Source: Anastrepha obliqua
Lineage: Eukaryota; Arthropoda; Insecta; Diptera; Tephritidae
Direction of reading: 5' to 3'
NCBI RefSeq assembly: GCF_027943255.1
Contig: NC_072896.1
Span: forward strand, 46,712,501 to 46,776,500
DNA length: 64,000 nt
Shown one piece after another: positions 32,301 to 41,814 of the stretch. Below the pieces are notes generated by a model that ran no database searches, was not told the DNA's origin, and worked only from the letters and a program-made list of their open reading frames with translations. Within the stretch, counting starts at the first letter, position 1. The number at the start of each line of letters is the position of its first letter. The position numbers were made by a program, and so were the translations under genes.

Positions 32301-34856
32301 TTTTTCGAAGTTCAAAGTTTTTGGACAAATATGGACGCGTTTACTTAAATTAAATGTTAAATATATATATATAAATGCGCAAATGTAAAAGTTTAGATGG
32401 ATTTAAAATATACGAAATTATTCAGCGGTTGAATCCATACATTTTTTGAAATCCATCAAAATGGATCGACAGTCGCCATAAATGTTCTTTTAAAAAATAA
32501 AATATGTTAATTTAATGGTAGCTCGAGTATTAAGATCAGGTTTCTATTAGTATAAATTTGTTCATGGGTTTGCGTAATTTTTTTGTGGTGAAAGTCTAAA
32601 ACCAGGAAAAGAAAACGCAAAAGCTATTGAGCAAAATGTAAAAAATAAATCCTCCTGTAAGTATATATACTCGAAAAAGTTATGCTAACACTTTTTTCAT
32701 GCATTTAGGTAGACAATTTTATATGGGCAAACGTACGTTTACGAGATAAATGCCTAAAAGCAGGTATAACTAAAATAGCGCTCTCAGGGATTTCTGTTAC
32801 AATACTTCTGTAAATTTCATGCTGCGCTGAAGCCAAATGTTCAGGATATAATACAAAAATGCATATTTAATTGATTTCACATAGTAATATTATCATTGTT
32901 AAAAGAGAACAAGTTGGCATTAGGTAATAATTAAATAATGCAACCTTATGTGTTGCTTTGACGAGTGGAAAAAACCAAAATAAATAATTATGTTTGTATG
33001 TGTGTTTAAAAGAGTTGGATTATTTTGTGAGTGTGAGCAGTTTCAAAGAATAGTTGCAAGATTAAAAAATACCTGAAACACATTTTCATTTAACAACTAA
33101 AATAGCAAATATGAGCAAAATATGTACTTTCTTCAATTTTCTTCTGTTGCCAACTTTCGGAAAAACGTAAATTCACCGCGATGCGATACAGAAACAAAAA
33201 GACAGCGACAGCGCGCAGAGGGTTTTGAGCAATAATATAAATTTGTATCAAACAACGCATCAAAGAGCAACCGTGCGTACAGAAAATTGTGTTGTACTTA
33301 AAACTTCACCACTATAAACTTGGTCCTTATAAAGGACTTTGACCACAGTTTGTTTATTGGATATACTGAGGTCAACATAATCAGCGGTATCAAAACCATT
33401 TGGTGAGTGGTCAACAATTTTAAAGTGCGTTTTTCATTATTATTTTTTTTTTTTGGAAAAAATTTATAAAAATAAAATATATTGTGCGTAAAATTTTAAT
33501 AATCAGTGAAAATAAAAAAACTGTGGTTTCGTTGTTGTTGTTAGCGATTTTAATGCACATTGTGTGTTTTTCATGTTTTTTTTTATTAAATTCATTACTT
33601 TTCAATTATTTTCTTTTAACTTATTTGAAATCAGCTTATGCGGCCAAAAGAATTAGAAATTTAATTTCAACAATAGAAAAAAGAAAATTATATTACTTAT
33701 ATTTTCATCGCTTTATTTTAGAAATGCCACGCCCGCGAAGAAATGATATTGGTCGTCGGTCGCGTAGAACGCAAAATAGATCAAATGAAAGGCAAAATCA
33801 ATCACAAGAAGAGCGAGAAATTCAAAACCAAAATCAAAGGAAATGTATGACCAGGTCACTCTCAGGCCATTCACCTGAAGAACGTATACAACGTAATGAG
33901 CAAGATAGATTAAAACAAACACAATAAACAAAACACAAGGACAATCGCTGGAATTATGCGGAATTGACTTAGAATATCCATGCTTCTCCCACGGATAATT
34001 ATACGAGTATGTATCATGTTCACGTGTAGGAAAGCCATCAGTTCTGTTTATTTATACCACAACTCAGGGCAAAACAAACAATGTAGTTCACGAAAAGACT
34101 TTGCATTAGTTTAAGTTTAAAATTAACATTAATTTTATATTGTAAAAAAAGAATAAATACTCATAGAGTGAATTTAAATCGAGTGTTCATTAGTCATTTC
34201 TAATTTTGATATGCCTAGCGAAGCAGGCAGAGGGTCCACTAGTTGATTATAAAATGGAAAATAAGTATCAGATTTACAAAAGGAACGATTAATTACTAGA
34301 AAATGTATCTTTAAAGATTGCGTTAAAACGGTTGACCGATCAAACAAGCCGTTTTCGAGATATCGTGTCCACCGACTTGAAAAATGCCGTTTTGAAAAAA
34401 ACACGTTTAAAGATTCAATACCTACCTTAAAACGTGCCGAGGCATCTCTACATATTTAGGTATAACTCCGAAAGTATTGCTTAGATCTACTTCAAATTTC
34501 GTGCGTATACTTTTGAATATATGTACATTACAAAAATGCAAAAAAAAATATCGATTTTTTTGAAAGTCATAACTGCGTATAACCCCTTAATTAAATCCCG
34601 ATGATACGCCAATATATCCAATAAGTATATGTACATATATCTACCTAATATTCATATTTTGCGTTACGCCTCCCATTTATTTCATCCTCTCTTTTGAATA
34701 GATGAAGCTTCTGATGAAATCGATGTTGCCAATAATCATGATTACTCTCTGTTCCGACGCAAATATGGAGTGAAAGACCACCTTTTTGTCGCACCAAAAG
34801 CTGAAAAAAGGAAGGAAACTAATTATCCAGCTGATTGTGTCAAACACGAAATCTAA
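26367..34856 (+). CDS. PB1-only Ref(2)P/p62-like protein, copy B (117 residues, two exons)
   Basis: Exon 1 is 26367-26565 and exon 2 is 34702-34856, with the same donor, acceptor and phase as copy A. The intron is about 8.1 kb because of three transposon insertions. The protein reads LLKITYTDGDHKLNFY, LPRCELRIYWI, then the acidic DEASDEIDV motif and DYSLFRRKYGVKDHLF, again a Ref(2)P-type PB1 domain. It ends with a short new tail, NYPADCVKHEI, where copy A has a longer linker relic; no ZZ, LIR or UBA follows. Compared with copy A there are about 32 replaced residues, a one-codon indel and only two silent changes. The start differs too: MGRLIFQRR replaces MNRQ. Whether so long an intron is spliced is unknown. 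Confidence 0.7.
26920..29175. mobile_element. Non-autonomous element with 8-bp target duplication carrying a minisatellite
   Basis: Ends GGCTAGAATTTAG and (reverse complement) GGCTGGAATTTAG are inverted over about 26 bp including ATGCCGATC. GTAATAAT flanks both sides (26912-26919 and 29176-29183), and copy A shows the single empty GTAATAAT. No transposase is encoded. The 8-bp duplication fits hAT- or P-like superfamilies; the GGCT ends do not let me choose. It lies in the intron of PB1 gene copy B. Confidence 0.85.
27291..28660. repeat. Minisatellite: 14 units of exactly 96 bp
   Basis: ACAGTATTTTTGCG recurs every 96 bp from 27291 to 28635. Each unit contains GCGGCCTTCGGCCGC, a six-base-pair hairpin with a three-base loop, in otherwise AT-rich DNA. 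Variation is minimal (for example GGGCGGCC versus GGGGGGCC). Because 96 is divisible by three and the unit has no stop in several frames, 450-500-codon open frames appear on both strands; these are not genes. Confidence 0.95.
29297..31332 (-). mobile_element. Degraded DNA transposon of unclear superfamily
   Basis: Comparison with copy A brackets an insert between GTGTAAATGATTA and ATGTAAAAATT. The ends read CACTGCACAACAGC on the left and, reverse complemented, CAGTAACACAAAAAC on the right, a weak inverted match. I could not find a convincing target duplication. A minus-strand pseudogene fills most of it. Confidence 0.65.
29476..31079 (-). pseudogene. Widespread arthropod transposon-associated protein, function unassigned
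   Basis: From 31079 down the minus strand reads IPQKVCKRCVEFLRLWTN, CYFFMVKITGINRKNR, SYYRRREQTFLEYFAEKDD, GWRLFIDPSKRSLKCVLLHN and LASLPIAHS. A shifted, stop-ridden middle follows. From 29976 it reads FPKLSAEAGIFAGPQIRSLI, NFLGNKKNPDYSQHVEQLM, GCNMSIKLHFLHNH, LSEEQGERFHHALRTMQERY and MADYCWGIN. I recognise this as a multicopy protein found unannotated in many arthropod genomes, probably a transposase. At least three lesions make it a pseudogene. Confidence 0.7.
31804..34242 (+). mobile_element. Helitron, internally deleted (2439 bp)
   Basis: It starts TCTTATATATAAAAATGG and ends with a small hairpin (GCCTAGCGAAGCAGGC) followed by CCACTAG. It sits between A and T with no target duplication, as expected for a rolling-circle element. 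Both extremities of the RepHel protein survive (33724-33927 and 34005-34109), but the Rep nuclease and most of the helicase are gone. Confidence 0.85.
33724..34109 (+). pseudogene. Helitron RepHel remnants: N-terminus and helicase C-terminus
   Basis: From 33724 the frame reads MPRPRRNDIGRRSRRTQNRS followed by a Gln/Asn/Arg-rich stretch to a stop at 33927, like the start of Helitron polyproteins. At 34005-34109 another frame reads YVSCSRVGKPSVLFIYTTT and GKTNNVVHEKTLH, the last conserved block of the Pif1-like helicase. Everything between has been deleted, so no transposition protein can be made. Confidence 0.75.
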
Positions 34857-35475
34857 ACTGCGCTTCTGCATCCACTCGCTTTCGGCATTGAACCGGTAAA
34901 TCTGCACCAGCAAAAACCATTGGAATCTAGTAAAAGTGTTCATTTCCGTTTTAATAATGAACTATCCCAGAAGTTATTATTTCTTTCTTTCTTTCAACAT
35001 AAAAATGTTTTGCGTACACTGAAATATTTTGAACAATTTTGAATTCATGTATTTATGTATATTTTTAGGTTTTATATATGTATGTGTTCTACAAATGCAT
35101 ACGAGTATATACTTCATGTATGTTTCCGTAAATTCATATTACAACTATGTTTTACTCTTATAATATGTATGTGTGTGTATGTATACACAAATGGTCTATA
35201 ATAGTGATTGGAAAATCATCTATGTATGTACATATGTGTGGTAGCGATATACACTCTCATGGAATTAATATTATAACTGAAATAAAAATTAAATAAAAAT
35301 GCCAAATTAAGTTGTTCGGTTTATTAGAGATAAGTTCCACGGGACCACAACACCGATCCGGATTGGTATCCCCTAAAATTTGCCACTTCTAGGCAATGTG
35401 TTATGCCTAATAACAAAGGATGCGTAATAAAACTTAAGGTTGTATCCCGTTTGGTCCGCTAATGATGCTGAAATA

Positions 35476-36465
35476 TTGGGTATGGGAATAAGTTTCCGCC
35501 CTCGTATTTTTGTGTTTACTCTATTAATATACTGGTGATTTGAAGGTGCATATGCGAGGTCTCGATCACAGTAGTTGACATTCGTTTGAAGCGTAAAGCC
35601 TTTTTTATTTGACGTCAAAGAGTTGGATGTTGACAGATCAACCGTCAGTAAACGTTTGAAGGCGATGGGAATGGTCCAGAAAGCAGGTAACTGGGTGCCA
35701 CATCAATTGAAGGAGAAGGATATCGAGATACGTTTGGTGACGTGTGAGATGCTTCTTGAACTGCAGAAAAGAAAAGGTTTTCTGCATCGCATCGTCACTC
35801 GCGATGAAAAATGGATCTATTTCGATAACCCTAAGCGTCGAAAATGTTGGAGGCTGCCATGTGAAACAAGTCCATCAACAGGGGGAAAAAATATTCATGC
35901 TTCAAAAGTTATGTTTTGCATCTGGAGGGATCAGAAAAGTGTCATCTATTATGAACTCCTTAACCCATCTGAAACCATCACTGGCGATCGTTACCAACTG
36001 CAGCCAATCAGTTTGAATCGAGGTCTCAAATAAAAGCGGCCGGAATGGGACGGTAAACATGACAAACTGATTTTACTGCATGACAACGCCAGGCCACGCG
36101 TTGCTAAATCGGTCCAGAAATATTTAGAGGGTCTGCATTAGGAAATCTGGCCCCAACCTGCCCCAGACATTCCACCTGCGGTTTACTATCTGTTCCGATT
36201 TTCAATCAATACAGTCATTCTTTTTTGGAGAGCGATTCACTTTTTACGAGAGCATCGCAAACTGGCTCAATGAATGGAGCAAGTCAAGAGAACTCAAATT
36301 TTTCGTCAAAAGAATCCATATGCTACCTGAAAGATGGAGTAAAGTTGTAGCTTCCAATGGCACATACTTCACATAAAATCATGTATTATTTGATTGTTTA
36401 AATAATTCATAACTTTGGCTAAGAAAAGACGGAAACTTAACTCCTTAACCTAAACCCATACCCAA
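35476..36465 (+). pseudogene. mariner element copy B with degraded transposase
   Basis: The ends TTGGGTATGGGAATAAG and (reverse complement) TTGGGTATGGGTTTAGG are flanked by TA. About 270 bp of the 5' coding region are deleted relative to copy A. The remaining frame is clearer: DVDRSTVSKRLKAMGMVQK, HRIVTRDEKWIYFDNPKRRK, SVIYYELLNPSETITGDRYQ, then HDNARPRVAKSV in another frame. It encodes no intact enzyme. Confidence 0.85.
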
Positions 36466-36515
36466 TACATAGAACTATTCTTTGAATTAACCTTAAATTA
36501 TTCAATTGTGACGAT

Positions 36516-36991
36516 TAGGAGTGGGATTATTTTCGAATAATATTCGTATAAACATTATTCGAATAAAACGAATAATACTATTCGTTTCAAATAATTCGAA
36601 TAGTTCATTATTCGAATACCTCACTATTCGAATACTTTACTATTCGGATACCTCACAATAAAAAGTAGGTAGTATTTTCATTTAATATAAGCCTTTGCGT
36701 GGTTTTTGAAGTTGCATACATAGCACTTGTACAGAAACAGAAACCGATTAGTAGTCCGCTAATCTAAGTAAATATTTACCAAAAATATTCGAATAGTGAA
36801 GTATTCGAATAGTGATGTATTCGAATAGTGAGGTATTCGAATAGTGAGGTATTCGAATAGTGAGGTATTCGAATAGCATTATTCGAATAAACGAATAAAA
36901 AATTCGAATAAATATTATTCGAATTACGAATACCTCTCGAATAAAAGATTTTATTATTCCAATAATTTTTATTCGAATAGTGCCACCACTA
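36516..36991. mobile_element. Palindromic foldback MITE, hAT-like
   Basis: The element consists of reiterated ATTCGAATAGTGAGGT-type motifs in one half and their inverse in the other. Its ends are TAGGAGTGGGA and (reverse complement) TAGTGGTGGCA. An exact 8-bp duplication GTGACGAT flanks it (36508-36515 and 36992-36999). No coding sequence is present. Confidence 0.85.
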
Positions 36992-37192
36992 GTGACGATA
37001 GTGAGAGAGTTAATAATTATGGCTGTGTTCGTAAATGCAACATGACGCGCAAACTACAATTGCATAACAAACAGAACGTTCATAAATGCCAATATTGCAG
37101 CACTGCAATAATCAAGCGTTCAAAAAGACAACAATTCTATCAGTTGTCACTCATAATTTCTATCAAAAAATTGTTTACTGCATTTAACTACG

Positions 37193-37618
37193 ATGTCTGA
37201 TGAAAAGTAAGCAAAACTGTTTTATTTTAATTTTTGTATTGAAATTTAGTTAAATTATGTTAATAATAATTGTATAAATTATTATTTTTAAATTTTTAGT
37301 GAAAATCTCAGTAATGCAGAAACACAGTTATTGCTGAGAGTACGGTTGAATATGGAGGACGAGTTTAAATCGGGTAGAAGGAAAAAAAATTTATTGTGGA
37401 AGAAAGTTGTGACCGAAGTTAAAAATGTAAATCCCAATATAAGACTGGACAGCACCACAGCGCAGAGAAAATGCTTAAATCTCTTGGTAACGTACAAGCG
37501 CATTAAGAAAAGAAATAATTCTTCCGGTAGAGAAGCTACATCCTGGAGGTATTTTGAGGACTTCGACGAAGTTTATGATACAAGGCACTCAATGACTCCG
37601 CCAACAGCAAATTGTTAA
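37193..37618 (+). CDS. SANT/Myb-like DNA-binding protein of the Harbinger element (110 residues)
   Basis: Exon 1 (37193-37206) gives MSDE and the first bases of the next codon. A GT-AG intron of 93 bp follows, and exon 2 (37300-37618) continues ENLSNAETQLLLRVRL. The core has the trihelix/SANT look: a long helix, LLWKKVVTEVKNVNP and QRKCLNLLVTYKRIKKRN, then SWRYFEDFDEVY. Harbinger elements encode such a protein to help bring transposase to the DNA. It is open and could be expressed. Being a transposon accessory gene rather than a host gene is inferred from its position between the terminal repeats. Confidence 0.65.
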
Positions 37619-37766
37619 AGTGAAACTATAAATTATTAATTTTCATAAAACTTATAAAACCTTACTTTAAAAGTGGCCCAATTCATTCGGAAATGGGAAT
37701 AGAAAAGGTCCTCGGGAAACGACTTTATTGTTTTAATAAACAGTTTGTTTTTAGGTATTTTTCTTT

Positions 37767-37898
37767 TTAAAGACAAACATTTGTACTAAACATTTTTCTC
37801 TTTAACTTCAATAGCCTTCTTTTTCTTAAATTTAAAGAAAATCTATCTTTTCTTTGCTCACAAATTTCGTCTAGTGTTAGGTTCAGCAAAATATCCAT
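37767..37898 (-). pseudogene. Harbinger transposase first exon
   Basis: From 37898 the minus strand reads MDILLNLTLDEICEQRKDR then NLRKRRLLKLKRK. The same exon in a diverged form occurs at 43254-43448 on the plus strand (MEVLLSLVVDDIFEVKRD). The rest of the transposase is absent here. Confidence 0.6.
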
Positions 37899-38109
37899 TT
37901 TAGTATTATACGCGTTCAAAAATGCAAACAAACGTATTTGCAAATTGTCAAAAATTGTATAAGAAGTATCAAATGTCAAACTTGCAGTGTTGCCACTGAT
38001 GCTTATGCTGCAAGTCATGTTGCATTTACGAACACAGCCTATATTAATTTTATTCTATAGAAAACTTGGTTCAAAATATTTTTTTTAATTGTTTATTATT
38101 TAGACTCTC

Positions 38110-38910
38110 AGACTGGTGTAGCGTCTTCGAAAGTGACACCTGCGCTTTAGAAAAAGCAGCAAAATCGATAAGACTGATGTACTAATCTTCAGCAAACCTT
38201 ACCATTTTTGTTGATAGTCACTGGCCGCAGCGCACATCAGTTGTTAAAGAATGCAGGAGGTCGCTCGCGCTTATCCATTTTTGTTGGTTCCCTGGTTACT
38301 CTGGAGTGAAAGGAAATGAAAGAGCGGTTGAATGTGCAAGGAACGGGTCTGAGCGTGAGCTTTAGCGAGTGGTAGAGGACATAAGCATTCCTCTAAATGA
38401 ACTGTACATTGAGATTGACTTGAGCATAATCGCGGAAACCAATAGAAGGTGGTCGATGACTACTAACTACAGGGTCTGAAAAACGCTCTGGCCAAATCTA
38501 AATCTTAAAAGGACCAAATGTCTGCTTGCATGCAACAGATCAACTACCAGCGCACTCACAGGTGTTATAACGGATTACTTCACTATTGTCACCCTAGCCA
38601 GTAGAATGGGTTTACTTCACAATTACTTCTGCAGGAGCTGTAGAGATGAAGAAGTAATAGAGTCAGTACAACACCTGCTCTGTGAATGTCCTGCACTTCA
38701 AAGAAGCCGTGCCAAATAGCTTCGTAATTATTTCTTTGAGGGCCTGGGAAATTTGCACAATGTCTCACTGGAGGGACTAGTTATCTTCTTAAAAAGATCT
38801 AAGTGGTTGAAGCAACTTATTTAAGGGAAGGAAAGCAAAGGCAGGTAGACAGGCCTTAGGGTCACAGAGTTTCTTGTCTTAAACAAACGACCTGGCTAAC
38901 CTTACCTAAC
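38110..38910 (+). pseudogene. LINE fragment: RNase H and C-terminal region
   Basis: Readable pieces are CWFPGYSGVKGNERAVECARNGS (RNase H end), TLWPNLNLKRTKCLLACN, CRSCRDEEVIESVQHLLCECPALQRSRA, and FLKRSKWLKQL. The 3' end shows GGCTAACCTTACCTAACC, like the tail of the LINE at 18490. It is 5' truncated and carries stops. Confidence 0.8.
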
Positions 38911-39105
38911 CATCTCTTTAAACAAATTTCTTTCTTAAAATTGTTCATATACTAGTATGTATGCAGAATGGTAAAATTAAATGAAATTGTCTGCATCATA
39001 CGTGGATATAAACTTACCTTATATGATCAGAACAAAAATCGAGCAGGAGTTACAAAAATACTTGCACATTTATTACTAAATTCACAAACAATACATATGT
39101 ACTTG

Positions 39106-40080
39106 GTCCTGCCATAAGTTCTGTTACAAGTTAAGTCCGTTATAGATATGAAATTATACTACTTTTTTTTTAAAGAAGCTAGTTTTATTTAGGAAAAGTA
39201 AAAAATAATTTTCATGCGCAATGGTCACGATTTGCTGCTACACAAGCTTTCAAACGATTAGGCCATTCAGCTATTGCAGCACGCACGGTTTCCATGGATA
39301 TTGACGTCGCTGCTCGAACCATAGACTGTTTGAGACTCTCCAAATTTCTGTTAGTCTTTTGACAGGCCATATTCTCCAATTCTGACCAGAATCAGTAGTC
39401 CAATGGATCCAATTTTATGCGGCTATGAACACTGGAATATTGTTTTTTAGTCACTGCTAGCGCTGAAGCGAAATCTTGCTGGAAGATCCAACGCCCTCCA
39501 TTGAAGAGAGTACTGCTCAACTGTTTCACCACGCCTTCTAAAACTTCCTTATGGTACACTTTTGGCCTATCGCCTTCACAAGACACTCCCCACGAAACCA
39601 TTACGGAGGCTGGATGGTGGCCACGCTGAACCCTTGGGACACCATTTTTGGCGTCCTCGGAATTTTTTTCCTGGACATGATTTTCTGCTTTCTAAGGAGA
39701 TTTCTGGAAATTCTTTTATGACTGCACTGGTTCGAACCACGCGAGGACGACCACTTCTTTTTCTGTCTGTCACTTCAAACGTTTGGGAAACACAATTGAT
39801 CGTTGAACGAGCGGTAAACAAACATTCTCGAAATATTATGCTTTTTCAGCATTTCGTTTATCCCACTTGCACTTTTACCGCACTTCTGTAGTGCAATCAC
39901 TGCAATGCGATTTGCCTTTGCTCCTCACCTCATGGTTAACAAGCGAAATTAGCCACGAAACTGAGTGTAATTAATTAGTAGACAATACATATGAACAAAA
40001 GCAAAAATAACAGAATTTTTTCCACGAGTTTGTTTCCGCCGTATGCATTGTAAAATTTATCACAGAATTTATGGCAAGAC
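39106..40080 (-). pseudogene. Tc1/mariner (IS630-type, D,D,E) element with transposase pseudogene
   Basis: Ends GTCCTGCCATAAGTTCTGT and (reverse complement) GTCTTGCCATAAATTCTGT are inverted, with TA at the right side. On the minus strand the N-terminal part reads DRKRSGRPRVVRTSAVIKE (HTH linker). The C-terminal part reads MVSWGVSCEGDRPKVYHKEV, WIFQQDFASALAVTK (second catalytic D) and KLDPLDY, then ENMACQKTNRNLESLKQS. The middle is deleted. This is a lineage distinct from the DD34D mariners. Confidence 0.8.
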
Positions 40081-40419
40081 TACATCTAAAAGAGTTTTCC
40101 CAGAAAGATCGTTGGTGATGCCCAAGTAGTCAGCACCAAGGTAGCCGTCGTCGCAAGAATCTCGTATTAAAGCCAGTATATTGCGCTAACTATCATCAAA
40201 CGTCAACAATCCAACAAAATTGTGAATGAAATCAACAAATGGCGACATGTGCTGGCGGTAGTTCAAAGAATATAAACCCAATGCGCCGGAAAGAGAGCTA
40301 TGAATAAGAGCGCGCAGGCAGCTAAACCTAAAAGGACAAAAGTGCATTGCAGTTTTTGTGTGTGAATGTAATGAACGTGGGAGCCAATTTTTTATCAGTT
40401 TTGAGGCTTAAAAATGGGA

Positions 40420-41125
40420 TACGCAGGAGGCAAAAATTAACATTTTCGACACCTGCCGTTCTTTGCTTTTCGGCGAGGTCAAAAAGTTGCCGAAGCAGCC
40501 CGGGACATGGATAAGGTGTCGACATACATATATGAAGAAGGTTTCATAGGACAGTCTACAGCACGGAAATGGTTTGCAAAGTTCAAATATGCCGACTTTG
40601 ATGCCGATGATACGTCCCGTAGCGGAAGGCCTTCTGAATTCGAAGAAGAACTTCTCAAATCACTTTTGAAGGAGAACGGTCGCCAAACCAAACGCGAATT
40701 GGCGGAAAAAATGGACTGCGATCTTAGAACAATTTTTAATTACCTTCACTCAATGGTATTTACCGAAAAATTGGGAACCTGGCTGTCTCATGAGCCCAAC
40801 TAAAATAATACAGAAATTCGCCTTCAAATTGCTTCTCGGCATCTCGCTCGCCATCGAGCATCATGATATGTGTTTGTTGGGACTGGGAGGGCGTGGTGCA
40901 CTGGGAATGGGCCGAAAAGAATGCCACGGTCAACAAAGAACTCTACATTGCCCAGCTCCACCGCGTGATGAGGCTATTCGACTGAAAAGACCTGATCGAG
41001 ATAGTCAAACCATACTCCTTCACGACAACGCCAGGCCCCATGTTGCACAAGTCGTCAAAACCGCACTTCAAGAGCACTTCAGCATCCACCGTATTCTCCG
41101 GACCGTGCTCCGACCGTAGAAAGTT
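40420..41125 (+). pseudogene. mariner transposase pseudogene (third DD34D lineage)
   Basis: The plus strand reads STARKWFAKFKYADFDADDTSRSGRPSEFEEE, then KENGRQTKRELAEKMDCDLR (HTH), with the WVPHE-like GTWLSHEPN. After a deletion covering the first catalytic D it resumes ICVCWDWEGVVHWEW, ATVNKELYIAQLHRV and a shifted LHDNARPHVAQVVKTALQEH. The 3' end is lost. Confidence 0.8.
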
Positions 41126-41644
41126 CGTCTGCTAATTGAAATAAAAACTGTTAATACTTGTTCCCGCGAGTGTTTTGTACAGAATTCAAGAACTAATTTC
41201 AGCCATGTCGGGGATATTAAAAAAATACTTGTAGAGACCTTCTCCAAGATCCCGACTTAACAATGTAATTTTTAGTCATTTAGTCCATTATATCCCCACC
41301 GGTTGTAAAATGAAAGGGTTTCAGAAACCTTTTTTTGAGTTTGTTTAGAGCTAAGTAGAAGAAATTTCTTATTTGACTTAACTTTCTACACCGTTTGTGT
41401 GCAAATATTAGATTTACTACGCCAACCAGTAAATGGCTCAAACTTATCCAAAGATATTAAGTAAGCATTGCTGGTTCATTTTCATGTGCCTACGTTGTCC
41501 TGGCGCATAGCAATTTTGACAATTTCTAATGAGAGATCGCGGCGAACTCATCGCTTTTTAATTTGTGACTTTTTTTCATTTTCCATATAAGTATAAGAAA
41601 AGCCATCTGCATGGGCTGATATACCGACAGTTAAAGTAAAATTA
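41126..41644. other. Region without recognised genes
   Basis: Nothing beyond short accidental frames is visible. Confidence 0.4.
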
Positions 41645-41805
41645 GAGTGACTACCATTCGGTAGGGTATGAAAAAGTACCTCACTAAAAACCATTTACCG
41701 TTTGGAAGTGGCATAAACCGGTAGATCCCTCTCTTTGTGGAATAGCAGCAAGACGCGCACCACAAATTGGACGAGCAACTCGGCCAAGTAACCTGCGGAA
41801 GATAC
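41645..41805 (+). repeat. Degenerate tRNA-derived SINE copy
   Basis: GACTACCATTCGG at the start and CTTTGTGGAATAGCAGCAAGACGCGCACCACAAATTGG near the end, in short separated pieces, match the SINE family. Much of the centre is lost. Confidence 0.55.
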
Positions 41806-41814
41806 ACAGTTTCT

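Larger units (their letters stand above)
31422..34586. mobile_element. TTAA-flanked element, non-autonomous, containing a Helitron
   Basis: Ends GGGGTTATACGCAGTTATGA are perfectly inverted and flanked by TTAA at 31418-31421 and 34587-34590. Copy A shows the empty site TTAATTAAAT. Without the nested Helitron the element is about 0.7 kb and codes for nothing recognisable. The TTAA target suggests piggyBac mobilisation. A related end (TATATAACCCCTTAA) is present near 55212-55226. Confidence 0.9.
22163..36465. repeat. Segmental duplication, copy B
   Basis: This is the direct repeat of 10-12226, enlarged by insertions at 24290-24472, 25075-25656, 26920-29175, about 29297-31330 and 31422-34586. 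It lacks the piggyBac nest of copy A. Several insertions can be bounded to the base by comparison with copy A. Confidence 0.9.
37021..38039. mobile_element. PIF/Harbinger-like element with two opposed genes
   Basis: Ends GGCTGTGTTCGTAAATGCAA are inverted, extending through CATGAC; TAT flanks both sides. A SANT/Myb-type gene runs on the plus strand and a transposase first exon on the minus strand, the usual two-gene layout of Harbinger elements. The transposase catalytic region is missing. Confidence 0.8.

Noticed and set aside
33484..33723. Hydrophobic N-terminal extension of the Helitron frame
   Set aside because: The plausible Helitron start is the internal MPRPRR methionine; the upstream Leu/Phe-rich part is AT-rich read-through.
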